Assembly: GCA_934365195.1 (NCBI GenBank)
Contig: CAKRNA010000001.1
Span: forward strand, 186,001 to 250,000
DNA from: an uncultured Clostridia bacterium
GTDB taxonomy: Bacteria > Bacillota > Clostridia > Christensenellales > CAAEEZ01
DNA length: 64,000 bases
Reading direction: 5' to 3'
The translations under genes were made by a program, and so were the position numbers. The notes beneath the pieces are model-generated. The model did not search any database, was not told the origin of the DNA, and saw nothing but the letters and a program-made list of their open reading frames with translations. Shown here piece after piece: positions 34,062 to 43,690 of this stretch (position 1 is the stretch's first letter; each line of letters starts with the position of its first letter).

Positions 34062-34471
34062 ATATTTTATACTGCTTTTGGGAAATTATGAAATAATATT
34101 TATAAAAATCTTTTAATAGGTATAATTTAGCATATTTTCCTTACAAAATCAAGGAATTTGCGTCGGTATTTAATATTGTAATAGAAATATTTACTATAAT
34201 TATATATATAATACGCTATATTACGCTAAGCGCCGTTTTCACCATTGCTTTCGCCACTTTTTAGCACTTTTTTGCCGCAATTTTGCCAAAATTTACTAGG
34301 TTTTTAGTCAATAAGCAAAACCTATAAAATTTGCTATTTAAATATATAAAAAAGTAGGTGGTTAATCGCCCTCCTAATGATTTTGATTTATTTTAAACTA
34401 TTTGCCGTGTTTTCAAAAAAAATTGTTTTTCGATAGGCGAAAAGCCGTATTTGGTATAAAATAAAAAACAA
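34062..34471. other. AT-rich intergenic region, no gene recognised
   Basis: About 410 nt between the tsaD terminator and the str-operon promoter. Long A/T runs, a stretch of alternating AT near 34200, and a small repeat TACGCTA. I see no tRNA, riboswitch or convincing reading frame. Confidence 0.5.
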
Positions 34472-34492
34472 AAAAGCCCTATTGTTAGGACT
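34472..34492 (-). terminator. terminator of the secA-prfB-tsaD operon
   Basis: On the minus strand AGTCCTA pairs with TAGGGCT (one wobble, ACAA loop), followed by TTTTTTG. It lies 16 nt after the tsaD stop. Confidence 0.75.
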
Positions 34493-34508
34493 TTTGTTCT
34501 TTTTTACA

Positions 34509-35570
34509 TTATTGAATTTTTACCGTTGAACTTGCGTCAAGGTCGGCTTTTGCCGGTCTTGTCCCCGATTTAATCATAAAGTAGCCGCAACTTGCTATCA
34601 TAACGGCGTTATCCGTGCAAAGTTTTAGCGGAGGATAGTACACTTCTATTCCTTTTTTCTTTGCTTTTTCGGTAAGTAATTCCCTTAACCTTTCGTTTGC
34701 GCCAACGCCACCGGCGACTACGATTTTTTTAATGCCTGTTTCTTCGGCGGCTCTAATAGAGTTATCCACCAGCATAGACACGGCAACCTCTTGGAATGAG
34801 CAAGCGACGTCCGCTTTGTTTATCTCCACCTTTCTATCCTCGTTGTTGCGCACGTAGTTTATAACGCCCGTCTTAATTCCGCTATAAGAAAAGTTGTAGT
34901 GCTTTTCGTTTTTGTACGGCTTTGGGAATGGGATATTAGGTTTGCCCTCTTTGGCAAGTTTTTGCACCTCCGGTCCGCCCGGGTAACAAAGCCCAAGCAC
35001 CCTTGCCACTTTATCGAAAGCCTCGCCAACGGCGTCGTCCTGCGTTGAGCCAAGCATTTCCACCTTGCCATAGTCTATCGCCTTGATAATAGCGGTGTGC
35101 CCGCCTGAGCAAAGCAAACAAATATACGGTGGCTCTAAGTCCTTATTTGCAACGTAGTTTGCCGATATGTGCCCTTTTACGTGGCTGACTGCAATAAGCG
35201 GAATTTTTTTAGCAAACGAAAGCGCCTTTGCGTAACTTACGCCCACGATTAACGCACCAAGCAAGCCTGCCCCGTAAGTAACTGCGATACAATCGATATC
35301 GTCCAAGGTCATATTAGCGTCTTTAAGGGCGTTTTTGACCACGTTGTCGATAGCGGTTACGTGGTTTCTGCTTGCTATCTCCGGCACAACCCCACCAAAC
35401 CTGCGGTGAATATCTATTTGCGACGCTACGATATTAGAAAGCACTTCTCTTCCGCCCCTTACAACCGATGCGGCAGTCTCGTCACAACTAGACTCGATTC
35501 CCAAAATAACGATATCGTCCTTATCCTTGATTTTATTAAATTTTTCCTCGATTATTTCTTCGTAAGTCAT
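34509..35570 (-). CDS. tsaD: tRNA N6-threonylcarbamoyladenosine transferase
   Basis: 353 residues. Catalyses transfer of threonylcarbamoyl to A37 of ANN-decoding tRNAs with TsaB/TsaE. Metal ligands 'HVKGHISANY' (HxxxH) and ASKHA nucleotide motifs 'ILGIESSCDETAASVV' and 'VVAGGVGANERL' are intact. About 20 additional residues precede the usual start 'ILGIESSC'. It begins 1 nt after the prfB stop. Confidence 0.96.
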   Translation of the reverse strand: MTYEEIIEEKFNKIKDKDDIVILGIESSCDETAASVVRGGREVLSNIVASQIDIHRRFGGVVPEIASRNHVTAIDNVVKNALKDANMTLDDIDCIAVTYGAGLLGALIVGVSYAKALSFAKKIPLIAVSHVKGHISANYVANKDLEPPYICLLCSGGHTAIIKAIDYGKVEMLGSTQDDAVGEAFDKVARVLGLCYPGGPEVQKLAKEGKPNIPFPKPYKNEKHYNFSYSGIKTGVINYVRNNEDRKVEINKADVACSFQEVAVSMLVDNSIRAAEETGIKKIVVAGGVGANERLRELLTEKAKKKGIEVYYPPLKLCTDNAVMIASCGYFMIKSGTRPAKADLDASSTVKIQ

Positions 35571-35571
35571 A

Positions 35572-36673
35572 TTAACAACGTTTTAGGTATTCGTAAATAA
35601 AATCCTCTATTTCTCCATCCATCACCGCTTGAATATTGCCCGTTTCATAGCCTGTACGGTGGTCTTTTACCATTGTGTAAGGGCAGAACACGTAACTTCT
35701 TATTTGGCTGCCCCACTCGATTTTTTTAAGGTCGCCCTGAATATTTTGAGCCTCTTCTTGCTGCTTTCTTTCTTTAAGTTCGGCAAGTTTGCCTTTCAGC
35801 ATATTTAGTGCCGTTTCTCTATTTTGAATTTGGCTTCTTTCGTTTTGGCATTGAACTATAATTCCCGTTGGAATATGCGTCATACGTACTGCCGATGACG
35901 TTTTGTTTACGTGCTGTCCACCCGCACCGCTACTACGGTAAGTGTCCACTTTGATTTCCTCGGGGCGAATAACTATCTCGTCGTTATCGATAATTTCGGG
36001 CATAACGTCAAGGGAAGCAAAGGAAGTATGCCTACGCTTATTAGCGTCGAACGGCGATATTCTCACCAGTCTGTGCACACCCTTTTCCGCCTTGAAAAAA
36101 CCGTAAGCATTGTCGCCTTCAATCCTAAACGTAATGGACTTATACCCCGCCTCGTCGCCGTCTAAAACGTCCAGCACGGTAAGTGTGAATTTCTCGCTCT
36201 TTTCCACGTACCTAGAATACATTCTAAACAACATACTAGCCCAGTCCTGAGCCTCTGTTCCGCCGGCGCCTGCGTGCAAGGTAAGTATTGCGTTTAAGCC
36301 GTCGTACTTGCCCTTAAACAAGGTTTCCAGCCTGTACTTTTCTAGGTCGGCGTTCAGCCTATCCAGTTCGTTTTCAATCTCGTCAGCCTCTTTCTCGTCC
36401 ATTTCCTCCTCGACCAAGTCCACCATAGTTTCAAGGTCGTCTATCCTAGACAAAAATGCGGCGTTTTTGTTTATCTTGTTTTGGTCACGCTTCAAGGTAG
36501 CAGACACCTTTTGAGCCTTTTCGGTATCTAGCCAAAAGTCCTCTTTGTTCTGCTCCTCGGTTAGTTTTTCTATCTCCTCTTTAACCTTAGTTAAGTCAAA
36601 GAGACTCCCCCGCCGAAACGACAATTCCCCTTAGTCTTTTCAGCGTTTGTCTTGTTTCAAAAAAATCTATCAT
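35572..36673 (-). CDS. prfB: peptide chain release factor 2 (programmed +1 frameshift)
   Basis: Joined product of about 367 residues that releases peptides at UGA/UAA. The ATG at 36673 (behind AAGGAG) opens a 25-codon frame ending in TGA at 36596-36598; reading must slip +1 at CTTTGAC to continue into the long frame, which ends at 35572. RF2 features: stop-recognition 'RISPFDANKRR' (SPF) and 'SSGAGGQHVNKTSSAVRMTH' (GGQ). The 25-codon segment (MIDFFETRQTLKRLRG...) is the conserved RF2 N-terminus. secA ends 14 nt upstream. Confidence 0.96.
36595..36614 (-). promoter_or_regulatory. prfB autoregulatory frameshift site
   Basis: On the minus strand an internal Shine-Dalgarno-like GGGGGAG is followed by TCT CTT TGA C. 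This is the classical RF2 arrangement: when RF2 is scarce the ribosome pauses at UGA and shifts +1 from CUU to UUU/GAC. The UGA is codon 26. Confidence 0.95.
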
Positions 36674-36687
36674 ATTTCTCCTTGGGG

Positions 36688-39345
36688 TTATAGGTTTTTA
36701 CCGCAACAATTCTTGTATTTTTTACCGCTACCGCATGGGCAAGGATCATTCCTGCCCACCGTCTTTTTAGCGTGCTTTACTGTGGAATTTTTTACGATTT
36801 CCTCTTGATTTTGCTCTTTTTCTTCTACGCTAACTTTAAGTAGGAAGCACACCGTGTCGGTTTTGATTGCGTCCAGCATCTCCTCGAACATCTCGAAGCC
36901 TTCCTTTTGGTAAGCAACTACCGGATCACGTTGACCGTACGCTCTTAAACCGATACCGTGCCTTAGTACGTCCATATCGTCGATATGAGCCATCCACTTA
37001 GTGTCTATCACTTTTAGCATTATATATCTTTCGATTTTGGTAAAGTCAACGCCTTGCTCTTTAGCCCTCTCGATTTTTGCCTCGTACTGCTTAATTGCCT
37101 CGTCGGTAATCATTTCAGCCAGTTTGTACACGTCGTAAACAGCGGCTTTTTTAGGGGTAACGAAGTTCGTGCCTTGGTCCAATAGCCTTGACTCAATCGC
37201 TCTGTTAAACGCATCGTAATCCCACTCGTTGAAGTCCACGTCGTAATCGGCGTAGTAGCCTACTACGTTTTGGGCAATCGGATTTATCATATCTAGAATT
37301 TGACTATGAAGTTCGATACCGTCCAAAATCTTGTTTCTTTCTTGGTAGATTATCTCTCTTTGCTTGTTCATTACGTTATCGTAAGCAAGCACTTGTTTTC
37401 TTATAGAGTAGTTTCTTCCCTCCACGCTCTTTTGCGCCCTTTCGATAGACTTAGATATTATCACGTTTGTGATTGGCATATCTTCCTCGGCGTGCAAAGA
37501 TTCAGCCACCGCTTTCATTTTGTCGCCACCGAACAGCCTTGTTAGGTCGTCCTCCATCGAAATGTAGAAAATAGAAGAACCCTCGTCGCCCTGACGTCCT
37601 GCACGACCACGCAACTGGTTATCGATACGCCTGCTTTCGTGCCTTTCTGTGCCTATGATACGCAAGCCGCCAACGGCTTTTACCTCTTGTTTTTCCTTAT
37701 CGGTTTGTGTTTTCCACTTAGCGTAAAGTTCGTTGTACTTTTCCCTTGCTTTAATAAGTTCTTCGTCCTTTAACGTTGCAAAAGACGTTGCTTGCTCGAT
37801 AATTTCAGGCTCGTAGCCTAGTTTTTGCATTTCCTCTTTTGCCAAAAACTCAGGGTTACCGCCCAGCAAAATATCCGTACCACGACCAGCCATATTAGTT
37901 GCAATTGTAACAGCGCCCTTTTTACCTGCTTGGGCAACTATTTCAGCCTCTAATGCGTGGTTTTTAGCGTTTAGCACCTTACAAGGCACTTTTTCACGCC
38001 TAAGTTCTTTTGCCAAAGCCTCACTCTTTTCTACGGTGATAGTACCAACCAGCACCGGTTGACCACGGTCGTAACAATCTTTGATATCCTCGATAATGCA
38101 CTTGATTTTGCCCTTAACGGTTGGATAAATTACGTCGTTTTCGTCTATTCTTTTTACAGGCAAGTTCGTAGGCAACACCACAACGTCAAGCCCGTAAATG
38201 CCCTTAAACTCCTCTTCCTCGGTTTTTGCAGTACCCGTCATACCGCTAAGTTTTTCAAACAACCTAAAATAGTTTTGGAAGGTAATGGTTGCCATCGTCT
38301 TGTTTTCTGCCCTGATTGCAACGTTCTCCTTCGCCTCGATTGCTTGGTGCAAGCCGTCGCTATACCTACGACCTATCATAATTCTTCCCGTGAACTCGTC
38401 TACGATTAGAACTTCTCCGTCCGATACGATATAGTCGCTATCCTTTTTCATTATGATATTCGCCTTTAACGCTTGGCGGATATGATGAACTAGGTCGGTG
38501 TTGTTTGGATCGGCAAGATTTTCTAGTTTGAAGTAAATCTCGGCTTTTGCAACGCCCTCTTCGGTAAGGTTGACGGTTTTGTCCTTTTCCTCCACAAAGT
38601 AGTCGTCCTCGCCAAGACCTTTAACAAAGCGGTTTGCCTTTACGTATAGGTCGCTAGATTTAGAGCCTGCGCCACTAATAATAAGCGGCGTTCTAGCCTC
38701 GTCGATAAGGATACTATCCACCTCGTCCACGATTGCAAAATACAAGTCCTTTTGTACTTTATCGTCCTTTTCCACCACCATATTATCTCTTAGGTAGTCA
38801 AAGCCAAGTTCGTTATTAGTTGCGTAAATTACGTCGCAAGAGTAAGCCTTTTTCTTTGCCTCAGGCTTCATTCCGCTAACTACTACGCCAACGGTTAAGC
38901 CTAGGAATTTGTATATTTTGCCCATCCAAGCAGCGTCCCTTGATGCTAGGTAATCGTTGACGGTTACAACGAATACGCCCCTACCTGCAAGTGCGTTTAG
39001 GTAAGCAGGCAAGGTAGCAACCAAAGTTTTACCTTCACCCGTGTGCATCTCGGCAATTCTACCTTGGTGCAAGCAAACGCCACCCATTACTTGAACCGGG
39101 AAGTGTTTCATTTTTAGCACTCTATAAGCCGCCTCACGGCAGTTAGCAAAAGCCTCGGGTAATAGGCTGTCCAAACTTTCGCCTTTTTGGTATCTTTCCT
39201 TAAGCACGGCGGTAAGATTTTTTAGTTCCTCGTCGCTTTTTTTGGAAAATTCTTCCTCAAGTTCCAATACTTTATCGGCAATTTTTTTAATTTTCTTTAC
39301 GTTTCTATCGTTTTCTGATAAAAATATCTTGTTAAAAATACTCAT
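36688..39345 (-). CDS. secA: preprotein translocase ATPase SecA
   Basis: 885 residues. Walker A 'MHTGEGKTLVATLPAYLNAL' near residue 100, DEAD-type 'IVDEVDSILIDEARTPL', second helicase domain 'TNMAGRGTDILLGGNPEFLA', and C-terminal zinc/SEC-C motif 'NDPCPCGSGKKYKNCCG'. Drives Sec-dependent export. Own promoter upstream; prfB and tsaD follow in the same direction. Confidence 0.98.
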   Translation of the reverse strand: MSIFNKIFLSENDRNVKKIKKIADKVLELEEEFSKKSDEELKNLTAVLKERYQKGESLDSLLPEAFANCREAAYRVLKMKHFPVQVMGGVCLHQGRIAEMHTGEGKTLVATLPAYLNALAGRGVFVVTVNDYLASRDAAWMGKIYKFLGLTVGVVVSGMKPEAKKKAYSCDVIYATNNELGFDYLRDNMVVEKDDKVQKDLYFAIVDEVDSILIDEARTPLIISGAGSKSSDLYVKANRFVKGLGEDDYFVEEKDKTVNLTEEGVAKAEIYFKLENLADPNNTDLVHHIRQALKANIIMKKDSDYIVSDGEVLIVDEFTGRIMIGRRYSDGLHQAIEAKENVAIRAENKTMATITFQNYFRLFEKLSGMTGTAKTEEEEFKGIYGLDVVVLPTNLPVKRIDENDVIYPTVKGKIKCIIEDIKDCYDRGQPVLVGTITVEKSEALAKELRREKVPCKVLNAKNHALEAEIVAQAGKKGAVTIATNMAGRGTDILLGGNPEFLAKEEMQKLGYEPEIIEQATSFATLKDEELIKAREKYNELYAKWKTQTDKEKQEVKAVGGLRIIGTERHESRRIDNQLRGRAGRQGDEGSSIFYISMEDDLTRLFGGDKMKAVAESLHAEEDMPITNVIISKSIERAQKSVEGRNYSIRKQVLAYDNVMNKQREIIYQERNKILDGIELHSQILDMINPIAQNVVGYYADYDVDFNEWDYDAFNRAIESRLLDQGTNFVTPKKAAVYDVYKLAEMITDEAIKQYEAKIERAKEQGVDFTKIERYIMLKVIDTKWMAHIDDMDVLRHGIGLRAYGQRDPVVAYQKEGFEMFEEMLDAIKTDTVCFLLKVSVEEKEQNQEEIVKNSTVKHAKKTVGRNDPCPCGSGKKYKNCCGKNL

Positions 39346-39369
39346 ATATTCTCCTATCGTTATACTCCT

Positions 39370-39398
39370 ATTCTACACTAAAAGCAAAAAAGTGTAAA
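39370..39398 (-). promoter_or_regulatory. secA promoter
   Basis: TTTACA, 17 nt, TAGAAT on the minus strand, about 24 nt before the secA ATG. Confidence 0.65.
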
Positions 39399-39456
39399 GA
39401 TATATATATTTATATATTAAATAATGCTTACGATATACGGCGGTTTTTGTAAAAAC

Positions 39457-40284
39457 TTACGCCATATAGTATTTTTCCTCCACCGAGGTAGCGGTGATTA
39501 CCTCCACGCTTTTCGCTCCCTTTTTCAATAGTTCACGGCTGCACTCGTTCACGGTGCTAGCGGTGGTTAAAACGTCGTCTATTAAAAGCACTACTTTCCC
39601 TTTTACCTCGTTTGAGGCTGAAAAAGAATCCTTCAAGTTTTCTATTCTTTCACGCCTGCCTAGTCCCACTTGGTTTTTAGTTTCCTTAACTTTTACTAGC
39701 AAACTGTCGTCGTAATCTAGGTTTAGCCTACTAGCAAAATCCTTTGCCAGTATCTCGCTTTGATTGTAGCCACGCTCGATATAACGCTTTTTGGATATAG
39801 GCACGGGCACTACGACGTCTATGTTAAACGGATTGTCAAGATAAGTATCAATCATAAACCCCACGAAATATTTGCCAAGATAACGCTTATTTTTGAACTT
39901 GAATGCGTGGATAAGTTCCTTTGCTATCCCCTCGTAAACAAGCGGCGACCTACAAAACTCAAAGTATCTTTCGTTGTTTTGACAGCCCAAGCAGTAGTCG
40001 GTTTCGCTATCAAAAGGTCTGCCACAACTTATACAAATTCTGCCGTCGTTTTTTCTAAGTTTTTCGTAACATTCGTCACACAATCCGCTTCTACTTGGCT
40101 TGTTTAATTCCTTAGCGCAATAATTACAAGTAATCCCCTCTGGAAACACTGAATTTACCACGCTTTTAACCGCCTTTTTACTCTCGGCTTTATCCTTATA
40201 CTCGTTGCTTTTTCTAAGCGCATCGTACCTAAAATCAACGATTTTTGCCCGTAAAACCTCTAATCTTTTCTTAAAATCAGTCAT
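39457..40284 (-). CDS. ComF-family phosphoribosyltransferase-like protein
   Basis: 275 residues. An N-terminal four-plus-four cysteine double zinc finger ('CNYCAKEL', 'LCDECYEKL', 'CISCGRPF', 'YCLGCQNN') is followed by a PRTase domain with PRPP loop 'VVLLIDDVLTTASTVNECS'. ComF is needed for DNA uptake in naturally competent species, but homologues are widespread without known competence. It overlaps recD2 by 8 nt, which suggests a DNA-processing context. Confidence 0.88.
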   Translation of the reverse strand: MTDFKKRLEVLRAKIVDFRYDALRKSNEYKDKAESKKAVKSVVNSVFPEGITCNYCAKELNKPSRSGLCDECYEKLRKNDGRICISCGRPFDSETDYCLGCQNNERYFEFCRSPLVYEGIAKELIHAFKFKNKRYLGKYFVGFMIDTYLDNPFNIDVVVPVPISKKRYIERGYNQSEILAKDFASRLNLDYDDSLLVKVKETKNQVGLGRRERIENLKDSFSASNEVKGKVVLLIDDVLTTASTVNECSRELLKKGAKSVEVITATSVEEKYYMA

Positions 40285-42493
40285 AGTAGCCTACCATTCT
40301 CCCCGAACTTATCGCTCTTACAAGCAGGTGCTTTAATAGGCTGTACCTTGCGGTAACCTCGTCGTTTTTCACCATGTGGTAAAGGTGCTTTTTACTGCCC
40401 ACGATTATCACCGTTTTTTTAGCCCTAGTCACCGCCGTGTACAGTAAATTCCTGTTAAGCATTATATATCCGCCACTACTTATGCAAATAACTAACACGT
40501 CAAATTCGCTGCCCTGACTTTTGTGTATGCTGATAGCGTAACTAAGGGCAAGTTGGTCAAAGTCGCCGTCTACGTAGGTTGCCCTCCTTCCGTCCTCGAA
40601 CTCCACCTCGATAGTCTTATCCACGTTACTTATTTTGCGGATTTCACCCATATCGCCGTTAAAAATACCAACGCCGTCATTATCAAAAGTAGACCACTCC
40701 ATTTGGTAGTTATTCACGGTTTGCATTACCTTGTCACCCTCTCTAAAAACGGTTGCTCCGTGGTGAAGTTCCCTCTTTTTGTCGCTAGGCGGATTAAGTA
40801 ATTTTTGCATTTCCACGTTGATATTATTCACCCCGTCCAAGCCACGCTTAATAGGTGCAAGCACTTGTATTTCCTTAGGACTTACGCCTGTAAAATTAGG
40901 CAACCTCTTGTAGCAAAGGTTTAGCACGGTTTGAAGGTTATCCTCTCCGGTCAGGTGCTCCTCGAAGAAAAAGTCCTTAGATTTTCCCGTTATAATCGGC
41001 ATTTCGCCCATATTTATTCTGTGTGCGTTGGTGATTATTAAACTGTCCTCGTCCTGCCTGTAAATTTGCGTAAGCATATCCACCGAGAAAAGTTCGCTGC
41101 CTATCAAATCTTTTAAAACGTTTCCGGGGCTAACGCTAGGTAATTGATCCTTATCTCCCACCAAAATCAGCCTCGTGCCCACTTCGACAGCCTTTAAAAG
41201 CGAATTGAACAGCATTACGTCCACCATACTGATTTCATCGATAATCACAACGTCGTACGGCAGTTTGTTCCTTTCATTATACAAAAATGCGCCACCCTCT
41301 CCGCTCGGGTTTATGCCTAGCAATCTGTGGATAGTTTTTGCGCTTTCGCCCGTTGCCTCGGTTAGTCTTTTACTTGCCCTACCCGTTGGAGCGGCAAGCC
41401 CTACCCTTTGACCTTTGCTTTTTAAAATGGATATAATAGCCTTAATAATAGTGGTTTTACCTGTACCAGGTCCGCCCGTTATAATTTCAATGCCGTTTTG
41501 CACCGCATTTTCCACGGCTTTTCTTTGGGCGTCGTGCAGTTTAATGCCGTTTACAAACTCAAACTCGCTAATATCTGCGTCAAGATTGACGTGTATTTCG
41601 CTAGCGCCGTTAAATAGTTCCACCATTTTTTCGGCAATACCCAGTTCGCTGTAATAGTATATATTTTTACTTAAAAACGTGGTTTCCTCTATAACGGTTT
41701 CCTTAATCTCGCCGGTTATAGTCATTGTGTCAAACACGTCCGTAATCTTATTTTCATCGTAAATATTCAAAGTTTCCATAACGGCACTTACCGTTTCTTC
41801 CTTAGGTAAACATGTATTTCCGCTTTGAGTACATTTTTCGGTCAGCACATAGTTTATGCCTGCCCTAATTCGTAGTACGCTATCGTAATTTACGCCCATA
41901 CTAGCCGCAATTCTATCGGCAATCACAAAGCCAACGCCGTCGATATCGTCGATAAGTTTGTAAGGGTTTTCTTCAAGCACTCTCTCCACTTTTCCCTTGT
42001 ACGCCTTGTAAATTTTTATGGCTAAATTCGTAGTAATATCGTACTTTTGAAGGTACATAATAGTATCCTTCATTTGTTTGTTTTCTTGGTAAGAATCGGC
42101 AATTTCCATAGCGGTTTTTTTGCCTATTCCTCTCACCTCGGTTAGTCTAATCGGCGTGGTTTCGATAACCTCTAAGGTGTTTTCGCCAAATACGTCCACA
42201 ATGCTTTTCGCCTTGCTTTTCCCCAGCCCTCTAATTAGCCCGCTAGATAAAAAAGCCACCACGTCTTCCTTGGTCGTGGGGGCAACAAATTTCACGTTAT
42301 TCACCTTAAATTGCTCGCCAAAACGGGGATTTATTTGATATTCCCCCTCTAGCAATAGCGTTTCGCCAACTTGAATAGTCGGAAATATACCTACAGCGGT
42401 GATTAGTTCACCGCTGCAAGACAAATCTACTACCATATAATTATTCGTTTCGTTACAAAATATTATTTGTTCAACGCAACCTTGAATAGTCAT
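40277..42493 (-). CDS. recD2: RecD2 ATP-dependent DNA helicase
   Basis: 738 residues from MTIQGCVEQIIFC. N-terminal OB-like and helix-hairpin-helix repeats ('IRGLGKSKAKSIVDVFG', 'VRGIGKKTAMEIADSY'), then SF1B helicase core with Walker A 'IITGGPGTGKTTIIKAI' near 340, motif II 'VVIIDEISMVDV' and late 'SYAISIHKSQGSEFDVLV'. RecD2 works without RecBC, in mismatch repair and fork stability. A GTG two codons upstream overlaps the ribosome binding site. Between metK and comF. Confidence 0.95.
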   Translation of the reverse strand: MTIQGCVEQIIFCNETNNYMVVDLSCSGELITAVGIFPTIQVGETLLLEGEYQINPRFGEQFKVNNVKFVAPTTKEDVVAFLSSGLIRGLGKSKAKSIVDVFGENTLEVIETTPIRLTEVRGIGKKTAMEIADSYQENKQMKDTIMYLQKYDITTNLAIKIYKAYKGKVERVLEENPYKLIDDIDGVGFVIADRIAASMGVNYDSVLRIRAGINYVLTEKCTQSGNTCLPKEETVSAVMETLNIYDENKITDVFDTMTITGEIKETVIEETTFLSKNIYYYSELGIAEKMVELFNGASEIHVNLDADISEFEFVNGIKLHDAQRKAVENAVQNGIEIITGGPGTGKTTIIKAIISILKSKGQRVGLAAPTGRASKRLTEATGESAKTIHRLLGINPSGEGGAFLYNERNKLPYDVVIIDEISMVDVMLFNSLLKAVEVGTRLILVGDKDQLPSVSPGNVLKDLIGSELFSVDMLTQIYRQDEDSLIITNAHRINMGEMPIITGKSKDFFFEEHLTGEDNLQTVLNLCYKRLPNFTGVSPKEIQVLAPIKRGLDGVNNINVEMQKLLNPPSDKKRELHHGATVFREGDKVMQTVNNYQMEWSTFDNDGVGIFNGDMGEIRKISNVDKTIEVEFEDGRRATYVDGDFDQLALSYAISIHKSQGSEFDVLVICISSGGYIMLNRNLLYTAVTRAKKTVIIVGSKKHLYHMVKNDEVTARYSLLKHLLVRAISSGRMVGYYD

Positions 42494-42505
42494 ATACACC
42501 TTCGA

Positions 42506-43681
42506 TTAAATATTTTGATATTCCTTTTTGATACTGTCTACCATATCTAGTTCTTCCCAAGTAAAGCCTTTTCTTCCAAAATGGCCGTAATTAGAAGTAG
42601 CGGCATAGATAGGCCTATCAAGTTTAAGAGTTTTGATAATAGCGGCAGGGCGCAAGTCAAACAACTTGTTCACAATATCGCAAATAGCCTCGTCGCTAAC
42701 CACACCGGTGCCGTAAGTATTTACGTTTACCGATACCGGATGCGACCTACCGATAGCGTAAGCAACTTGAAGTTGAACCTTTTTACAAATACCACTTGCA
42801 ACAAGGTTTTTGCACACGTATCTTGCCATATACATAGCGCTTCTATCCACTTTCGTAGGGTCTTTTCCGCTAAGCGCACCGCCACCGTGAGCAGAATATC
42901 CGCCGTAAGTATCAACGATAATTTTCCTTCCCGTAACACCTGCGTCGCCGTTAGGTCCGCCGATAACAAACCTACCCGTTGGGTTTACGTAAATCAAAGT
43001 GTTTTCGTCAAGTAACTCTTGTGGAATTACCGCTTTAATTACGTTTTCGATAATCCTTTCACGAAGGACAGCCATATCAACGTCAGCGTCGTGTTGGGTG
43101 GAAACAACTATCGTATGCACTCTTTCAGCCTTGCCGTCGTCACCGTATTGAATGGTAACTTGAGCCTTGCCGTCAGGTCTTAACTCGGGCATAACGCCCT
43201 CTTTTCTTACCTTTGTAAGTTGCATAGTAAGTTTGTGCGCATAGGTAATAGCAAGAGGCATATATTCCTCCGTTTCGTCACAGGCAAAACCAAACATCAT
43301 ACCTTGGTCGCCTGCGCCTATTAGGTCTAGTTCTGCGCCGCCCTCTCTATGTTCGCTTGCATTATCTACACCAAGTGCAATATCAACGGATTGCTTGTGC
43401 AAAGAATTGATAACACCGCAACTTTTGTAGTCAAAGCCTATATCTCCGTCTACGTAGCCTATTTCTTTAATAGTATCTCTTACTATCTCCTGATAATCGA
43501 TATGGAATTTACCACTTATTTCGCCAAGTAGCATTACAAGACCTGTGGTTGCACATACTTCACACGCTACGTGTGCTTTATTGTCTTGCTCCAAAATAGC
43601 GTCAAGAATACTATCGGCTATTTTGTCACAAACTTTATCAGGATGTCCTTCAGTTACGCTTTCAGATGTAAATAATCTCAT
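42506..43681 (-). CDS. metK: S-adenosylmethionine synthetase
   Basis: 391 residues. 'FTSESVTEGHPDKVCD' (His14-type catalytic residue), 'GAGDQGMMFGFACDET' and 'GGALSGKDPTKVDRSAMYMAR' are intact. Makes SAM from methionine and ATP, supplying the methyltransferases nearby. It sits 9 nt after rpoC, an unusual place that ties SAM synthesis to RNA polymerase transcription; no SAM riboswitch is visible. AAGGAGA precedes the ATG. Confidence 0.98.
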   Translation of the reverse strand: MRLFTSESVTEGHPDKVCDKIADSILDAILEQDNKAHVACEVCATTGLVMLLGEISGKFHIDYQEIVRDTIKEIGYVDGDIGFDYKSCGVINSLHKQSVDIALGVDNASEHREGGAELDLIGAGDQGMMFGFACDETEEYMPLAITYAHKLTMQLTKVRKEGVMPELRPDGKAQVTIQYGDDGKAERVHTIVVSTQHDADVDMAVLRERIIENVIKAVIPQELLDENTLIYVNPTGRFVIGGPNGDAGVTGRKIIVDTYGGYSAHGGGALSGKDPTKVDRSAMYMARYVCKNLVASGICKKVQLQVAYAIGRSHPVSVNVNTYGTGVVSDEAICDIVNKLFDLRPAAIIKTLKLDRPIYAATSNYGHFGRKGFTWEELDMVDSIKKEYQNI

Positions 43682-43690
43682 CTCGTCTCC

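Noticed and set aside
43682..43690. SAM riboswitch before metK
   Set aside because: Only 9 nt separate rpoC and metK; there is no room for a riboswitch.
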